From: Chrysemys picta bellii
Lineage: Eukaryota; Chordata; Testudines; Emydidae
Assembly (NCBI RefSeq): GCF_011386835.1
Contig: NC_088804.1
Span: 39,357,549-39,421,548 of the forward strand
Direction of reading: 5' to 3'
DNA length: 64,000 nt
Notes under the pieces: model-generated
Seen by the model: only the letters and a program-made list of their open reading frames with translations
What the model was told of the DNA's origin: nothing
Database searches by the model: none
Program-made: the position numbers and the translations under genes
In this document: positions 12,788 to 24,700 of the stretch, in pieces
Numbering within the stretch: the stretch's first letter is position 1
Layout: the number at the start of each line of letters is the position of its first letter

Positions 12788-15700
12788 CTGTAGAAGAGGG
12801 AAAGGGGGAAAGGAAGTCAACAATGCACACCTTTTTTAGCAGTTATCTCTCACAGCATTTTAAATATCTGCTTCTTACAGATTATGCAACAGCATTATAA
12901 AATGCTATAATTTAAAAAAATATGATTTTTTAAAAATAAACCCATTTAAAATTTATTAAAAAATAACCCATGTTAAGGTCTACATTTAGTATAATCTATA
13001 AAATCATTTAAAATTAAATACTAAATAATGCACCGCATGTTTGCTACCTTTGGGCCGGTCTACACTACAAGTGCTACATCGGCATGGCTGCACCATTGTA
13101 GCGCGTCTGGTGAAGACGCTCTATGCTGACGGGAGAGCGCTCTCCTGTTGACATAATTACTCCACCTCCACGAAAGGCAGAAGCTATGTTGGCGGGAAAG
13201 CATCTCCCACCAACATAGCGCCAGTGTGGACAGTGCTTAGGTCGCTGTAACTTGTGTTGCTCAGGGGGGTCTTTTTCACACCCCTGAAAGACGTAAGTTA
13301 GATTAATTTAAGTGGTAGTGTAGAGCTGCCCTAAGTTTTACAGAAAGTCAAGCCACTGAACAGATGGAAGTCACTGACTAAGCAACAATCTGGTTCTAGG
13401 TGAAGTGCTAAGCCAGCTTTTGACAGCAGTAGCCTCAGGCACAGAGAGAATATTTTCATTCATTTCAGTTTATTCAACTAGTTAAGTTCAGTAACTTGTT
13501 CATTCAAAGTTAAGAGATGGACTGAGAACTGAAAAAGCAGGAAAACTTGTTTTCTTCTTCCAATATATGAGTAAAAACTAAGTATGAGAGGATGACATCT
13601 ACTAGTTCTAAAATCTTGAAGACCTCATGACCAGCAGATACTACTGCTTGTTAAAAAAAGTTTTAAATGCGCTTTTTTATAAACTTACTTTTCCCTTTAT
13701 ATAACAAAGAATAAATCATTCACAATTACATAAAAATGTAAATAACTAAGCATGTGAATAAATGTATGTTAAACTACATATGCTTAAATAAATGTATATA
13801 GATGTAATGTAGCCTCCTGGTTAACAAAAAAGTGCCAAATTATACCAATCAATGAGAATCAGCTTATCTTTAGGAAAATAACTGAAGTACAAATGCAAAA
13901 CAAGATTGATGATATTAATCCAAATTTCCTGCTTGCTGATGTAAATCATGATTAAAATCAGTGATTAAATCATTTTGATTTAAATAAATCCATCCCCTTA
14001 CACAATAAAAGCAGCAGCCAGCCTCACTCTTATGAAGTTGACAGGGAGACGTCTACTGCAGGCAGGAGGAATGGGGAATAAAAACACAGCACAACACAGA
14101 ATGCTGCTGTGGCTAAGATGCAACTTTGGGGCAGCAGAAGTTTTAAGATATTCAAAACTGCAGTAATTCAGGGCAGCTTTAAAGGAGTTGATAAAATGCA
14201 GCTTTAACATGCATTGAGCAGCACCATTCTAGTTTTTTAGACTAAGCCTGTGTCTATACTACGGACCTTACAGCAGCACAGCTTTACTGCTGCAGCTGCG
14301 CTACTGTACGGTCTCCTGTGTAGCCGTTCTATGCCGATGGGAGAGAGTTCTCCCGCCGTCATAATTAAACCACGCCCAACGAGTGGCGGTAGCTGTTGGC
14401 GGGAGAGTGTCTCCTGCCAACAGCGCTGTCCACACTGGTGCTTTGGTTGGTGAAACTTATGACGGTCAGGGGTGTGTTTTTTCCACACCCCTGACCAACA
14501 AACTTTTGGTCAGCCAAAGTGCTAATGTAGACAAAGCCTCAGAAGTCTGCTGTTGGCCTAGGATTGACTGAGGCAGTGCCACAATTTTCTGATCTGCCAC
14601 TATCAAAATACTAAGTTCTAGAAACAACACTAATTATTCATATTTTTAGCATGGCTGGAAAACTCTGCCTATCCTCTCTAAAAAAAAATGTTAAGTTCTG
14701 ATGACATTCTCTGCACCATCTAAACACAAAGAAAGACAGTCCCTGCCCCAAAGCACAACCTAAAGTATTGTTTGCAGTGCCGTAGCCGTGTCAGTCCCAG
14801 GATATCAGAGAGACAAGGTGGGTGAGGTAAAAGCTTTTATTGGACCAACTTCTGTTCGTGAAAGACAAGTTTTTGAGCGTATCTTTAGGTCACCTGAAAA
14901 CGAGCTCTATATAAGCTCAAAAGCTTGTCCCTTTCACCCAGAAAAGTTGGTTCAATAAAAGATATTACATTTTAGATTAACAAGATGGGCAAGGTATCAC
15001 TTTAGTATCACTAGTTCTAGCCAAAAGTCTGCGTGTCATTCTGGAAAGTTATACTATGCACACTATTATTTTAAACACAGAACTTCAGGAAAAGAGAAGT
15101 ATGACCTGAACATGCTTTTGGTAAAGTAACAGTTCACTCCCAAATGTGCCCTGTCCTGATCCAAGGATTTAAAATCTCTTTTGGAGGTGCCTTTGCTACA
15201 ATACTGGAAGATGTATGCACGCCATGGAACCCACATTTTCAGTAACCACAAGCCAAGTCCTTCAAGAGGATGCAGACACTTCATTACAGAAGTTGCACTC
15301 TACTTATGTACTTTTTAAAAAAAATGTATGAACTTTGAAGATAACCTTCAAAATAAGAAACACACAACAGCTCAGGGGCCAAATTCACAGACAGTATAAG
15401 CAGCCGCACGCAACACTATTTCAATCAGTCAGTGGAAGTTCAGCCCTTCCATCCCTCGAAGGGAAATTCTCTCCTATGCAGAGGGCCAACACAAGACTTA
15501 TAACAGCACTTATGCCCTAAAGCAGGGAACATGGGATACACACAGGAGTCAACTTAATCTTGAATTTAGCCCATAGCTTCTCTCTCTTTTCAAAGACACT
15601 GGCTTACAACATGATATTTTTCTGTAATTAAGTGAAAACTTGATATAAAGACAAGGTACCATCATTGATTTCGGTCACATCCCCACCCATATAGGTAACT

Positions 15701-18700
15701 CCCATTCAGATCAACATGCAGTCCCGCACACAGACTAAGGAGCCCCACATCAGCACCACCACCAGCTTCTTACCTTGCCGATTGAAATCCATTGGTGGCT
15801 GTTTGCAATCCTGAGCTCGGTGACCACTGGCCCCGCAGTTGTAACAGGAAAGGTTCCCAATTTTTTTGTGGCTTGAACCATTGCTGTTTCCCATCATTCC
15901 TTGTGCCTGATACACCCCTGCTGTTCCTGCCATAAAGTTCTGCATTGGGGGCACTGCAAACGTGGACTGCCCACTCATTACAGAGTCTGGTGTTAAACCA
16001 CTGTTGTAGGGAGAATGAACCATTGGAAAAGTCGTGCTGCCGTTGTACTGCTGCGTGTTGATGTAGCCATTACTACATAAAGGATTGAAGGGTACAAATG
16101 GAAAGGTAAACATTGAGGAACCTGAAAATGGGTGCTGGAAATAGTTAGCATAACTGACAGTCATACCGCCTGAACCACAGTTCCCACTACACCCACAGGA
16201 ACTACACACCATACACCCAGGCGGCTGCTGCTGCTGCTGTTGGTGGTGGTGGTGGTGGTGGTGGTGATTCTGATTTGGTACTGGGATACTCCCTGCAGAT
16301 CCACTACTACTGCTGCTGCTATAGAAATTGTTCTCAGCAACAGATGAAAGTGTGGGGCTAGAACTGGGGGCAGGACAACTGGGCAAATTTGCCATGTTTG
16401 CAAATGATGTGGATGGGTGGCTGCTAGAAGAGGCAGTGTTACTGTTTGCACAGAAGCTGCCTGGCATCGGAGCCACTGGCATACTGCTCATTGCAGAAAA
16501 GGCAACTTTGGTGTTGGCTGTATATAGAGCAGTCCGGGGATTGATTATTGCAGGAGAGACACTTATTTGCATATTGCTGGAGCAGGAAGTTTGCCCAGCA
16601 GTGGCAGAATCCGTAGGAACAGAAGAAGATACCAGGAGCTTGATGGGTGGACGTGCCATATGGAAGACTGTGCTGGATGTTACAGTGGCAGCAGTACTTG
16701 CTTCCGCTATTAATGATGTCTGTTGAGTTGTTTTTATCACTCTGTCCAGAGTTGAAGCATGTACAACTTTGGTTCGAGGACCATAGTTAACCGAAGATGA
16801 AGAACTGTTTTCAGGAACTCCTGAAAGTACTTGCAGGGGCTGATGGGGAGACGATGTGGGCATCACATCAACCACTGTATTTCCAAAGCTCTTGTCCATT
16901 TTAATGCTGCTTCTAGGTCCAGGTGAAGCTTTATTTCTTTCTTCTAGAGACAAAAGTGAATGCACAGAAGAGGAAAGTAGCTTCACGTCTGTATTTCGCT
17001 CTGACTTGTGCATCGCATTTAGCATTCGAATAGGGCTGATGTGGGTGGAGGCTGCTGTCATCATTTGCATTGGCAAGATATGGTGCCCAGAAGGATTGGA
17101 GCCTGCATCATTCTGCACTGGTAGAACCTGGGCTGTGGGTCTGGCGGAGCTCGAAGTGAAATGATTTAGTAACATCACTGGCTTCTCCTTTTCTGAACTG
17201 TCCAAGTGAATCTCTAAACCTAGAGACAGAAAGATCTATAAATACAGCTACTTCACTGGACAGGACAGATCAACACAAAAATAAGCTTTGCTTGGTTTTC
17301 CTTACGTCTCTCATTCTCCTCAGCACTATCTGAGCTCTCTTCCCTGGTCTGGATCCCCATGGGGCTGGAAGAGGAACTTGAGTACTCAGAAGAACTACCT
17401 TCTCGGGGAAGCGGGTGGGCTGGCTGATCCACATCTACACGCAGCTCTAGGGATACAGTATGCGTGATAAATCAGTTAGAAAATATGAAAACTATTTGCA
17501 AAATTTTATCTAGATGACAAAAGCCTGGTACAATACTGCAGTTTCTGAATGTGTCTCCCGCTATACTCTAACCCTTAATACACAAAGATGCTTCAGGCTA
17601 GTGGGGATTCACATTGGCCTGAGGAGCAGGAGTCCAGAAAAGTAATGGTTACTCAACAGCTCAAACAGCTCTTCATATGCAAATCATGGAATGATAATTG
17701 TATGTTTGTTTCACTCAAATATCACCAGGAACAAGATTCCTCATGCAAACAACTAAGTTTTGGAAGAACATGATCACAAAGGACTGACACAAATAAAGCA
17801 ATTCAGTTTTAATTTGAGGTTGGGGCAGTAAAGCTATGAGCTTGCTGTTGTGCGAGAACATATCCATCCTATACCTTATAGCTTAAGCTTTATATTGCTT
17901 ATTTACCTGCAGCATGGTTGCCACGAATACTCTGGATAGGCCCTACATGAGTGGTAGGAGGGACCCTGGCCACTCCACTGCTGGTAACTGAAGAAGGTGT
18001 TGCTGGATTTAGGCACCGTTTCTCTGATTTTTCTCTACAGTGAATGGGGAGGAGGGGAAAAAACAATTGGTTAAAACAATTTGGTATTTAAACAGATTTT
18101 TTTAATGAAATTGAGGCAGATGGGGTCTATGTTGTCTAACTCAGTAAACGTAGTACAAAGATTATGCTAATTTAAGATGCACAAATATGAATATTTGGAA
18201 ATTAAATCAATCTTAACCACCGCTTCTTGCCAGCATTTACATTGGTCTTTCTTGTTATATGGTATTATACTGAGCCGCTTATTTGTACAAGGTATTGAGG
18301 ATAAAACGTCACAAAAGAAGAGACTGAATTCTATCTGATTAACTAAATACAGAGAAACAGAGAGCTAGCCCTTCATTCCAAAGATGAAAAGGAAGCTAAA
18401 TGCAGAGAATTTAAGAGTTAAGTTAAATGTGATTCAAACTTTACAAAACCTAAGGCCTGGTCTACACTACAAAGTTAGGTTGATGTAAGTCCCTGTGCAT
18501 CAGCCTCATTGTGCATGAGTTTATACTCAAATTTGTCTCTCACCAAGATAAGTGCTCTGTTATGGCAATGAGTAACACCACCTCCCTGAACAGCATGGAG
18601 CCATGGTCGACCAACTAAGGTTGATGCAGTGTGAGTGCAGACACCGCACAACCTGTGTCAACCCAAACTGTCCTCCATCAGCTGTCCCACAGTGCCCCAT

Positions 18701-21700
18701 TCCCTGCAACAGTGACTGCTTTGGTCACAACTGTAAATGGCAAAAGCCTCCCCATTTTAAAACCCTCTGCATATTTTTGAAATGCCTTTTCCTGATTGCC
18801 CACCTTAGCTGCTCTCCCTTGATGTGTTCAACTGCCCAATAGACCATGCTGGCTCCACACACTAGAAGCACTTCTGCCTGGATTAGATAGCACAGCTACG
18901 GACGAGCTGTAGAAACATGATCATCTACAAATAAATGGCACAGGGGATGCAAGCAAAGGGGTACGACAGGGATCAGCAGCAATGCCGCATGAAAGCAAAG
19001 GGACTGTGGCTGGTATACAACATCAGGGAGGCCAACAAATGATCTGGTGCTGAGCCACAGACCTGCTGCTTTTATGAGCTACCTGCCATACTGTGGCGGA
19101 GACCCCACCAACACCAATACCAACCCACTATAGATACCTCACAGGAGCCCAAAACAGAGACCTCCACTGTGAACAGTGAGGAGGAGAAGGGGGAGATGTG
19201 GCAGGGGGAGGCAGCAATGCCACAAGCCAGGACCTGTTTGAGACTCCACTACAGTCTAACCAGTTCTGTCAGCCAAGCCTGGAGGAGTCCAATGAAGGGG
19301 AAGGGACCTCTGGTTCTTGTGTTATGTGAAGGGGTAAATAACACTTCTTTATTCACTTTCTCCATACCGGTCAGGATTTATATATCCTCCCTTAGTCATC
19401 ACTTGTCCAAGATGAACAATCCCTGTCTTTTTACTTTCTTCTCACCCCAATCATTTTTGTTGCCCTTCTTTGAATCTTTTCCATTTCTAATATATCTTTT
19501 TTGAGGTGGGGCAACCAGAGCTGCATGCAGTATTCAAGGAATGGGCATAGCAAGGATTTATATACAGCAGACCCTCGCTAAAATGCACGTCTTTATAGCG
19601 CGAATTCTGTTATAGCGCGGGACTGCGCATGGATCCCAAATTTAATTACCTTAATTGGAATCCGTGTTAACACGGGACCGCATAAGGATCCAAAACCCCA
19701 CGTTCTAGCGGGGGTCCGGTGTAGTGGTCTTATGATATTTTCTATCATATCATCTCTCTGTTTTCTAATGGTTCCTAGCATTCTGTTAGCTTTTTTGACT
19801 ACCACTACACATTGAGTGGACGTTTTCAAAAAACACTAGAACAGTTTTAAAACAAACATTTCCTTGCAGCAGAGACATCAAATATATGGTCAGCTAGATG
19901 CATTTATGTGGCCCACTTGGCATATTTGGATTCTACAGAGCTACCCTTTCAAATGTAAAGCTAATGTTTTTCAATGTGCATTACTTTGCATTTATCAACA
20001 CTGAATTTCATCTGCCTTTTTGTTGCCCAGTCATTCAGTTTTGTGCAATTCTAGTATCACTGTGCTGGAGCACGGGGGTGAGCTCAGCACGCAGATCCAA
20101 GAACATGGTCTTTTGCATCCAAAAATTCTGCAACCACTTCTCGTCATCTTAAACCTGCATTACACTGTGATCCAACCATTCAGTGCTTGTTTCTTGGACC
20201 CAAAAGCTGTGCTCCACCATCTGAAGCTGCTCCATGAATGCCAACAACAACCTTGGATTGTTTTTCTCTATGTCTCAGCAAACTGTCCTCCATTGTTGCG
20301 GTACTTCCTGCGAGTGTGCAGATAGAGGAGGATCATGCATCCTGTACTTGCGGAGTCCCTGAGAATAGCACAGAGCTCTGTGTGCTCCATGCTTCTGTCA
20401 GAGATGGTGGACTCTGAGAAGCGCTGAGCAGGTTTGTGGGATTCTTTTTAAAAAGTCATGAAAATGATGGGATATGGATGGCATTATGGGGTGGAGAGAG
20501 CTGTATGCTGGGAACTTGACCCCTCGCTCCCAGAGATTCCTGCACGACTCATTACTACCCCACAACATATTGCGAAAAGTTCCCAACAGGCTTTGAGCTG
20601 GAGAGTAGTGCATGGCACACTGGGATATCTACCCACGGTGCACTGCACTTTGCATCGACACAAGCACTCCTGGCGCGTATGTGCAGTGCCAACGCAAACA
20701 ACCAAGTATGCATGTGCCCAAGTGACATACAAGCTTCAGTGGTTGCATGCCAATGTAACTTGTGTCGACCAAAGTTTGTAGTGTAGACATGGCCTTCAAC
20801 TAATAAAAATGTGGGAGGGGAGTGTGGTGTGTGTACCTAAACATGGAACAGTTTTAAAATAAATATTTCCCTGCAGCAGAGACATCAAATACACCGCTAC
20901 CTTGATATAACGCGACCCGATATAACACGAATTCAGATATAACACAGTAAAGCAGTGCTCCAGGGGGGCAGGGCTGCGCACTCTGGTGGATCAAAGCAAG
21001 TTCAATATAACGCGGTTTCACCTATAACGCAATACGATTTTTTGGCTCCCGAGGACAGCGTTATATCGAGGTAGAGGTGTACATGGTCAGCTAGGTGCAT
21101 TTATGTGACCCACTTGGCATATCTGGATTCCACAGAGTTAACCTTTCAAATGTAAAGCAACTGTAACCAATGCAGTGTTGTTTGCCTGAATCTGCAGAGT
21201 GCGCAGACGAATGACGCACAAATGTGAACCCCCTCACTTCTGCATTAATCTGGTTTGGGGGGTAACCCCAAAGCTCCATGCCAACAACTATTTATTTACA
21301 GGTCATTTAATCAGATAGGATGGAAACCAAGTGAAAGCGAAGCACAGGGATGAAGGGATTTCAAAGTTGCTGCAGGGAAGAAAATGCAGAGAAAAGAAAG
21401 GAGGAAAGAAAAAAAGAGAAGGAGGATAGGGAAAGGAGAGAAACACAGGACAGAAAGAGCATTGTTGCTAATGGTGAGAATGTTTTGCCACTGAGTGATG
21501 CTGAATTCAACCTTAATAATATTGAAGACAGGAAGGAGTTTAGTTACTATATACAGGGCATATGCCACCTTTGTTCTTGATGCAAATATCCCACTGATAT
21601 GAGTTGCTGTTTCATGGTGAACTGAGGGGAGTAGGTAATCCTAAATTTATGCTCCAGGTTACAATTTAAAATGGAACATGGCCCTCGTGAAGTTTACACA

Positions 21701-24700
21701 TCTATCCTACAATGTCTGGGATTCAAATACTGCAGTTCTGAAAACTTAAAATTGAAAGTGACTTTCCTTGTCCAACCTGAGATAAATTAGAAAACAAACA
21801 CAGGAAGAGCACAAATAGTGAAAAGTAATGTGGATTTTTAAAATTCTTCCAGTGTTAATAATTTAAGGAGTAATTAGTAGCATAGTTGAAGGAATTTGTT
21901 TACTTTATGGTTAAAGTTGACAGTGTGCCTTTGAAGTTGAGTTCACCAATTCTTTTATGTGCTTATCTTATCGGCCTTGAATAATCAATAATAAAATAAT
22001 AAGTACTAAATATAAAAAAAAAACACATTTTCAAAGTGCTTTTCAAACTAATTAAGCCTCCATACCCCTATTAAAAAGAAGTGGAATCCAGATTTACACA
22101 TAGGGAAAGCCTGGAAGGTTTAACAAATTTGCTCTGTCCTCAGAGCAAAACCAAGAGAAAAACTGGGATTAAATTCAGGAGCTTGTACAATTCTAGTGCC
22201 ATCTAACCATATTTTACCAACTGAAAAAGCCAGACAGACTACACACCCCTCCCCACAACACACATACTTACTTTTCCAATTCCAGCTGGGTCTTGAGTTT
22301 TTTCTTTGCTCCCATGGTGAGGGATTCAAACTTATTCAGATCTTCTTCAGTAAGGCTCAGAAACTTTTATAGGAGGAAATATGGAGCTGATTTTACAGTG
22401 TGCAATATATGGATACATACATTTCAAATGACCCTACTGTATTCTCAGTGATTTCCAATTCTGAGAAGCACCTTAAAGACTCTTGTTTTACACATGTATG
22501 TGAATTTTAATAAGTTTTATTCCAATTTTAAACTAAAGATTTAGGGCAGTATAAAAATGGAGGACTTGGATATTCCAAAGAGGTTTTTTAAATTAATTAC
22601 TAATATACTGTTAAAATATTTGCCTATATTGATCATTCACAATAAAGACAACATAGTCCGTGTGCACACTGAAAGGCAATTTTGTATCATAAATGAGCCA
22701 AATAAAGTTTTAAGTTCTGGTTCCCTAAAAAAAAATCCTGCCATTTTGAGACTTCTCCCCAAGGTATCTAATAATTATCTGGCGACTATAGGAATGACAT
22801 AGCATACAGGAAACAGATAATTTTGGGACCAGTCAATTTGGTGCAAGAAATATTTGACAAATTTTGGGAAGGACAAGTTGTAAGGGGCAAATTAAGGTTG
22901 AAAATTTCTACCACTCCTCCCTCCAGTGAATACTTAATGTCCATAGCACTACCACTAGCTCAATGAGGGTAAGACTGTAGCAGAATGCAGGGCCATTAAC
23001 TACTTCCTAGCACACAAGGAGAGCTTGCTGTAATATCAGAAGCGGAATGATGCCCGTGGCAAGGTGGTGAGAGATGAGTGAACTGTAGGTTGGGGATTCT
23101 TTTGGTTCTTTTTGTTTATAATAAATTGTTTTTGATTGACACTGATAAAGATCTGCTACTGAAAAAGTCATGCTGATTATTGCTGCTTTATTCGGCTGAC
23201 TCAACCCAGAGTATACCAGTTGGTTATCAAAAGTTAAAATGTAATGTATTTTCCCTGAATGTGTCATTTAACACAGAAATCATTTAGCTATCACATCTAG
23301 AGCAGAGTTCAGTTTTGCTGCATGGGTCAATCTAGTTGCAAAGGTACTGTGAATATTTTTCAACAGAATATACATACCAATATAAGCACAGCAGTTGTTT
23401 GAAAAAAAAAAAGTCAAACATTAAAATATGCACAATTTTGTCAGGATAAGGAAAAATGACTATATATATTTTTCCTGAATGAGGAAAATCAAATTAGAAA
23501 ACTGTGGCCTTAGGCCATAGTCATTGAAATAATATCTTTCAAGCCATGCTGCAGTGCTGAAAAATCATTGCAATTCAGAGCCATGACTTAAAAGAATCAG
23601 AGTATTTAATCCACCAGAGGGCACTCAAAGTTCAAATATAGTAAGAGGAGGAGGTTAATTTTACAACATGTATATTACAGATAGAACTGGGTATTAAACA
23701 AGTACTTACATTCATCTGATTAAAAGCCAATGTACTTCAATGGCATTCATGACACTTTTTATGCAAACATTCATGCAATGCAAGTGATTTTTGTTCACAA
23801 CGTTTGTGGAAAATGAAAGCATCTAACACTCATGCATGTTTACCCACACAGAAGCTCACTTCAGAAGTGAATCCTGACATGCATTTGGATAACCACGGCT
23901 TTTACAAATAGGAGGGAAAAATCAGTCAAGAACAAGAATAAAATGCGACTTAGATGCACATCAAAGGATGAATAGCGAACAGGAAGCGCAAAGGGGGTTT
24001 GTAATAAACCAGACGTTGAGAATTCTGAACAAACTAGGAAATATTTAAAGTAAGTCTCTAGATAGTTCATCCACAAAAACAGGAGGTCATTTCATCAAAT
24101 AAAGTGTTCCTACAAATAATTTGCCCAGCTCTAGCTACAAATATCAGCCAGTCTAAATGTAAACATTAGCCTATTTTGCTATTTTGCTTTTCTATACGTG
24201 CTAGAGAATATATGGCTTATTTAAAAAACAGATTCCTTTCTCCTATCTAGCCCACCACTTTACCTTCTCCATTGTGAGTTGTTTGAAGACAGGATAATAC
24301 TTGTGCAACCGGAGTTTCCTGAGCCAGTCTAAAATCCCATTTTGCTCCTGGGTCTGGGGCGTCTGTGAACTGGAAGACAACATGGGTGAAGAGGTGTCCA
24401 TTTGGGAGCGGTAGGCTAAAGATGAGCCTGTACTCCCTGAATGAGAGCAATGGGACAGTGCAACTGAAGAAACAGCTGAGTGCTGTACATGATTCTGTGA
24501 AGACTGAATACCAGCTACTCCACATATAGGTCTGCAAAATAGAAAAATAATTGGATTTAGCATACCGAATTACTGCCATTCAGAGTTCAGTCAGTATGAT
24601 CATACACACATACACACACACCCCATTCACCAATAAAATAAAGGACCATGTTTCAGGGATCCAACACACTGCTTATTTTATAAATTACTCATTTATACTT

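Larger units (their letters stand above)
12905..13998 (+). mobile_element. Degenerate hAT element, second copy
   Basis: The right end (gattaaatcattttgattt...ccatcccc) matches the right end of the 57153-59159 hAT element. The interior 13341-13572 is a decayed copy of the same transposase C-terminus: 'ttttgacagcagtagcctc', 'agagagaatattttcattc' and 'gaaaaagcaggaaaacttg' align with 58385-58500. Multiple stops break the frame. The left end is not clear, and a MITE sits inside. Confidence 0.6.
12788..15773 (-). other. ZCCHC14: ZCCHC14 last intron with hAT relic, MITEs, SINE
   Basis: This intron separates the zinc knuckle exon from the terminal exon. It carries an old hAT copy (about 12905-13998), two MITEs and a tRNA-derived SINE. 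The stretch 14980-15770 shows nothing I can name. Confidence 0.8.
18461..20793. mobile_element. PIF/Harbinger-like relic, interrupted by CR1
   Basis: Left end ggcctggtctacactacaaa and right end tttgtagtgtagacatggcc are inverted copies. About 18975-19085 decays from a Myb/SANT-like protein: the phrases 'CRMKAKG', 'REANK' and 'AEPQTCCFY' can be read and correspond to the better copy at 40164. CR1 and a mariner-type MITE interrupt the element. The right part (20040-20793) has the GC-poor non-coding terminal region. Confidence 0.6.
18035..22271 (-). other. ZCCHC14: ZCCHC14 intron with Harbinger relic, CR1, mariner MITEs
   Basis: 4.2-kb intron filled between 18461 and 21170 by nested repeats. The GA-rich tract 21360-21450 and the rest (21600-22250) have no assigned repeat. 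Confidence 0.75.

Noticed and set aside
15706..15773. Continuation of the zinc knuckle frame to a stop at 15706
   Set aside because: A consensus donor GTAAGA follows the Arg-Gln codons, and the exon at 12732 supplies the family C-terminus in phase.
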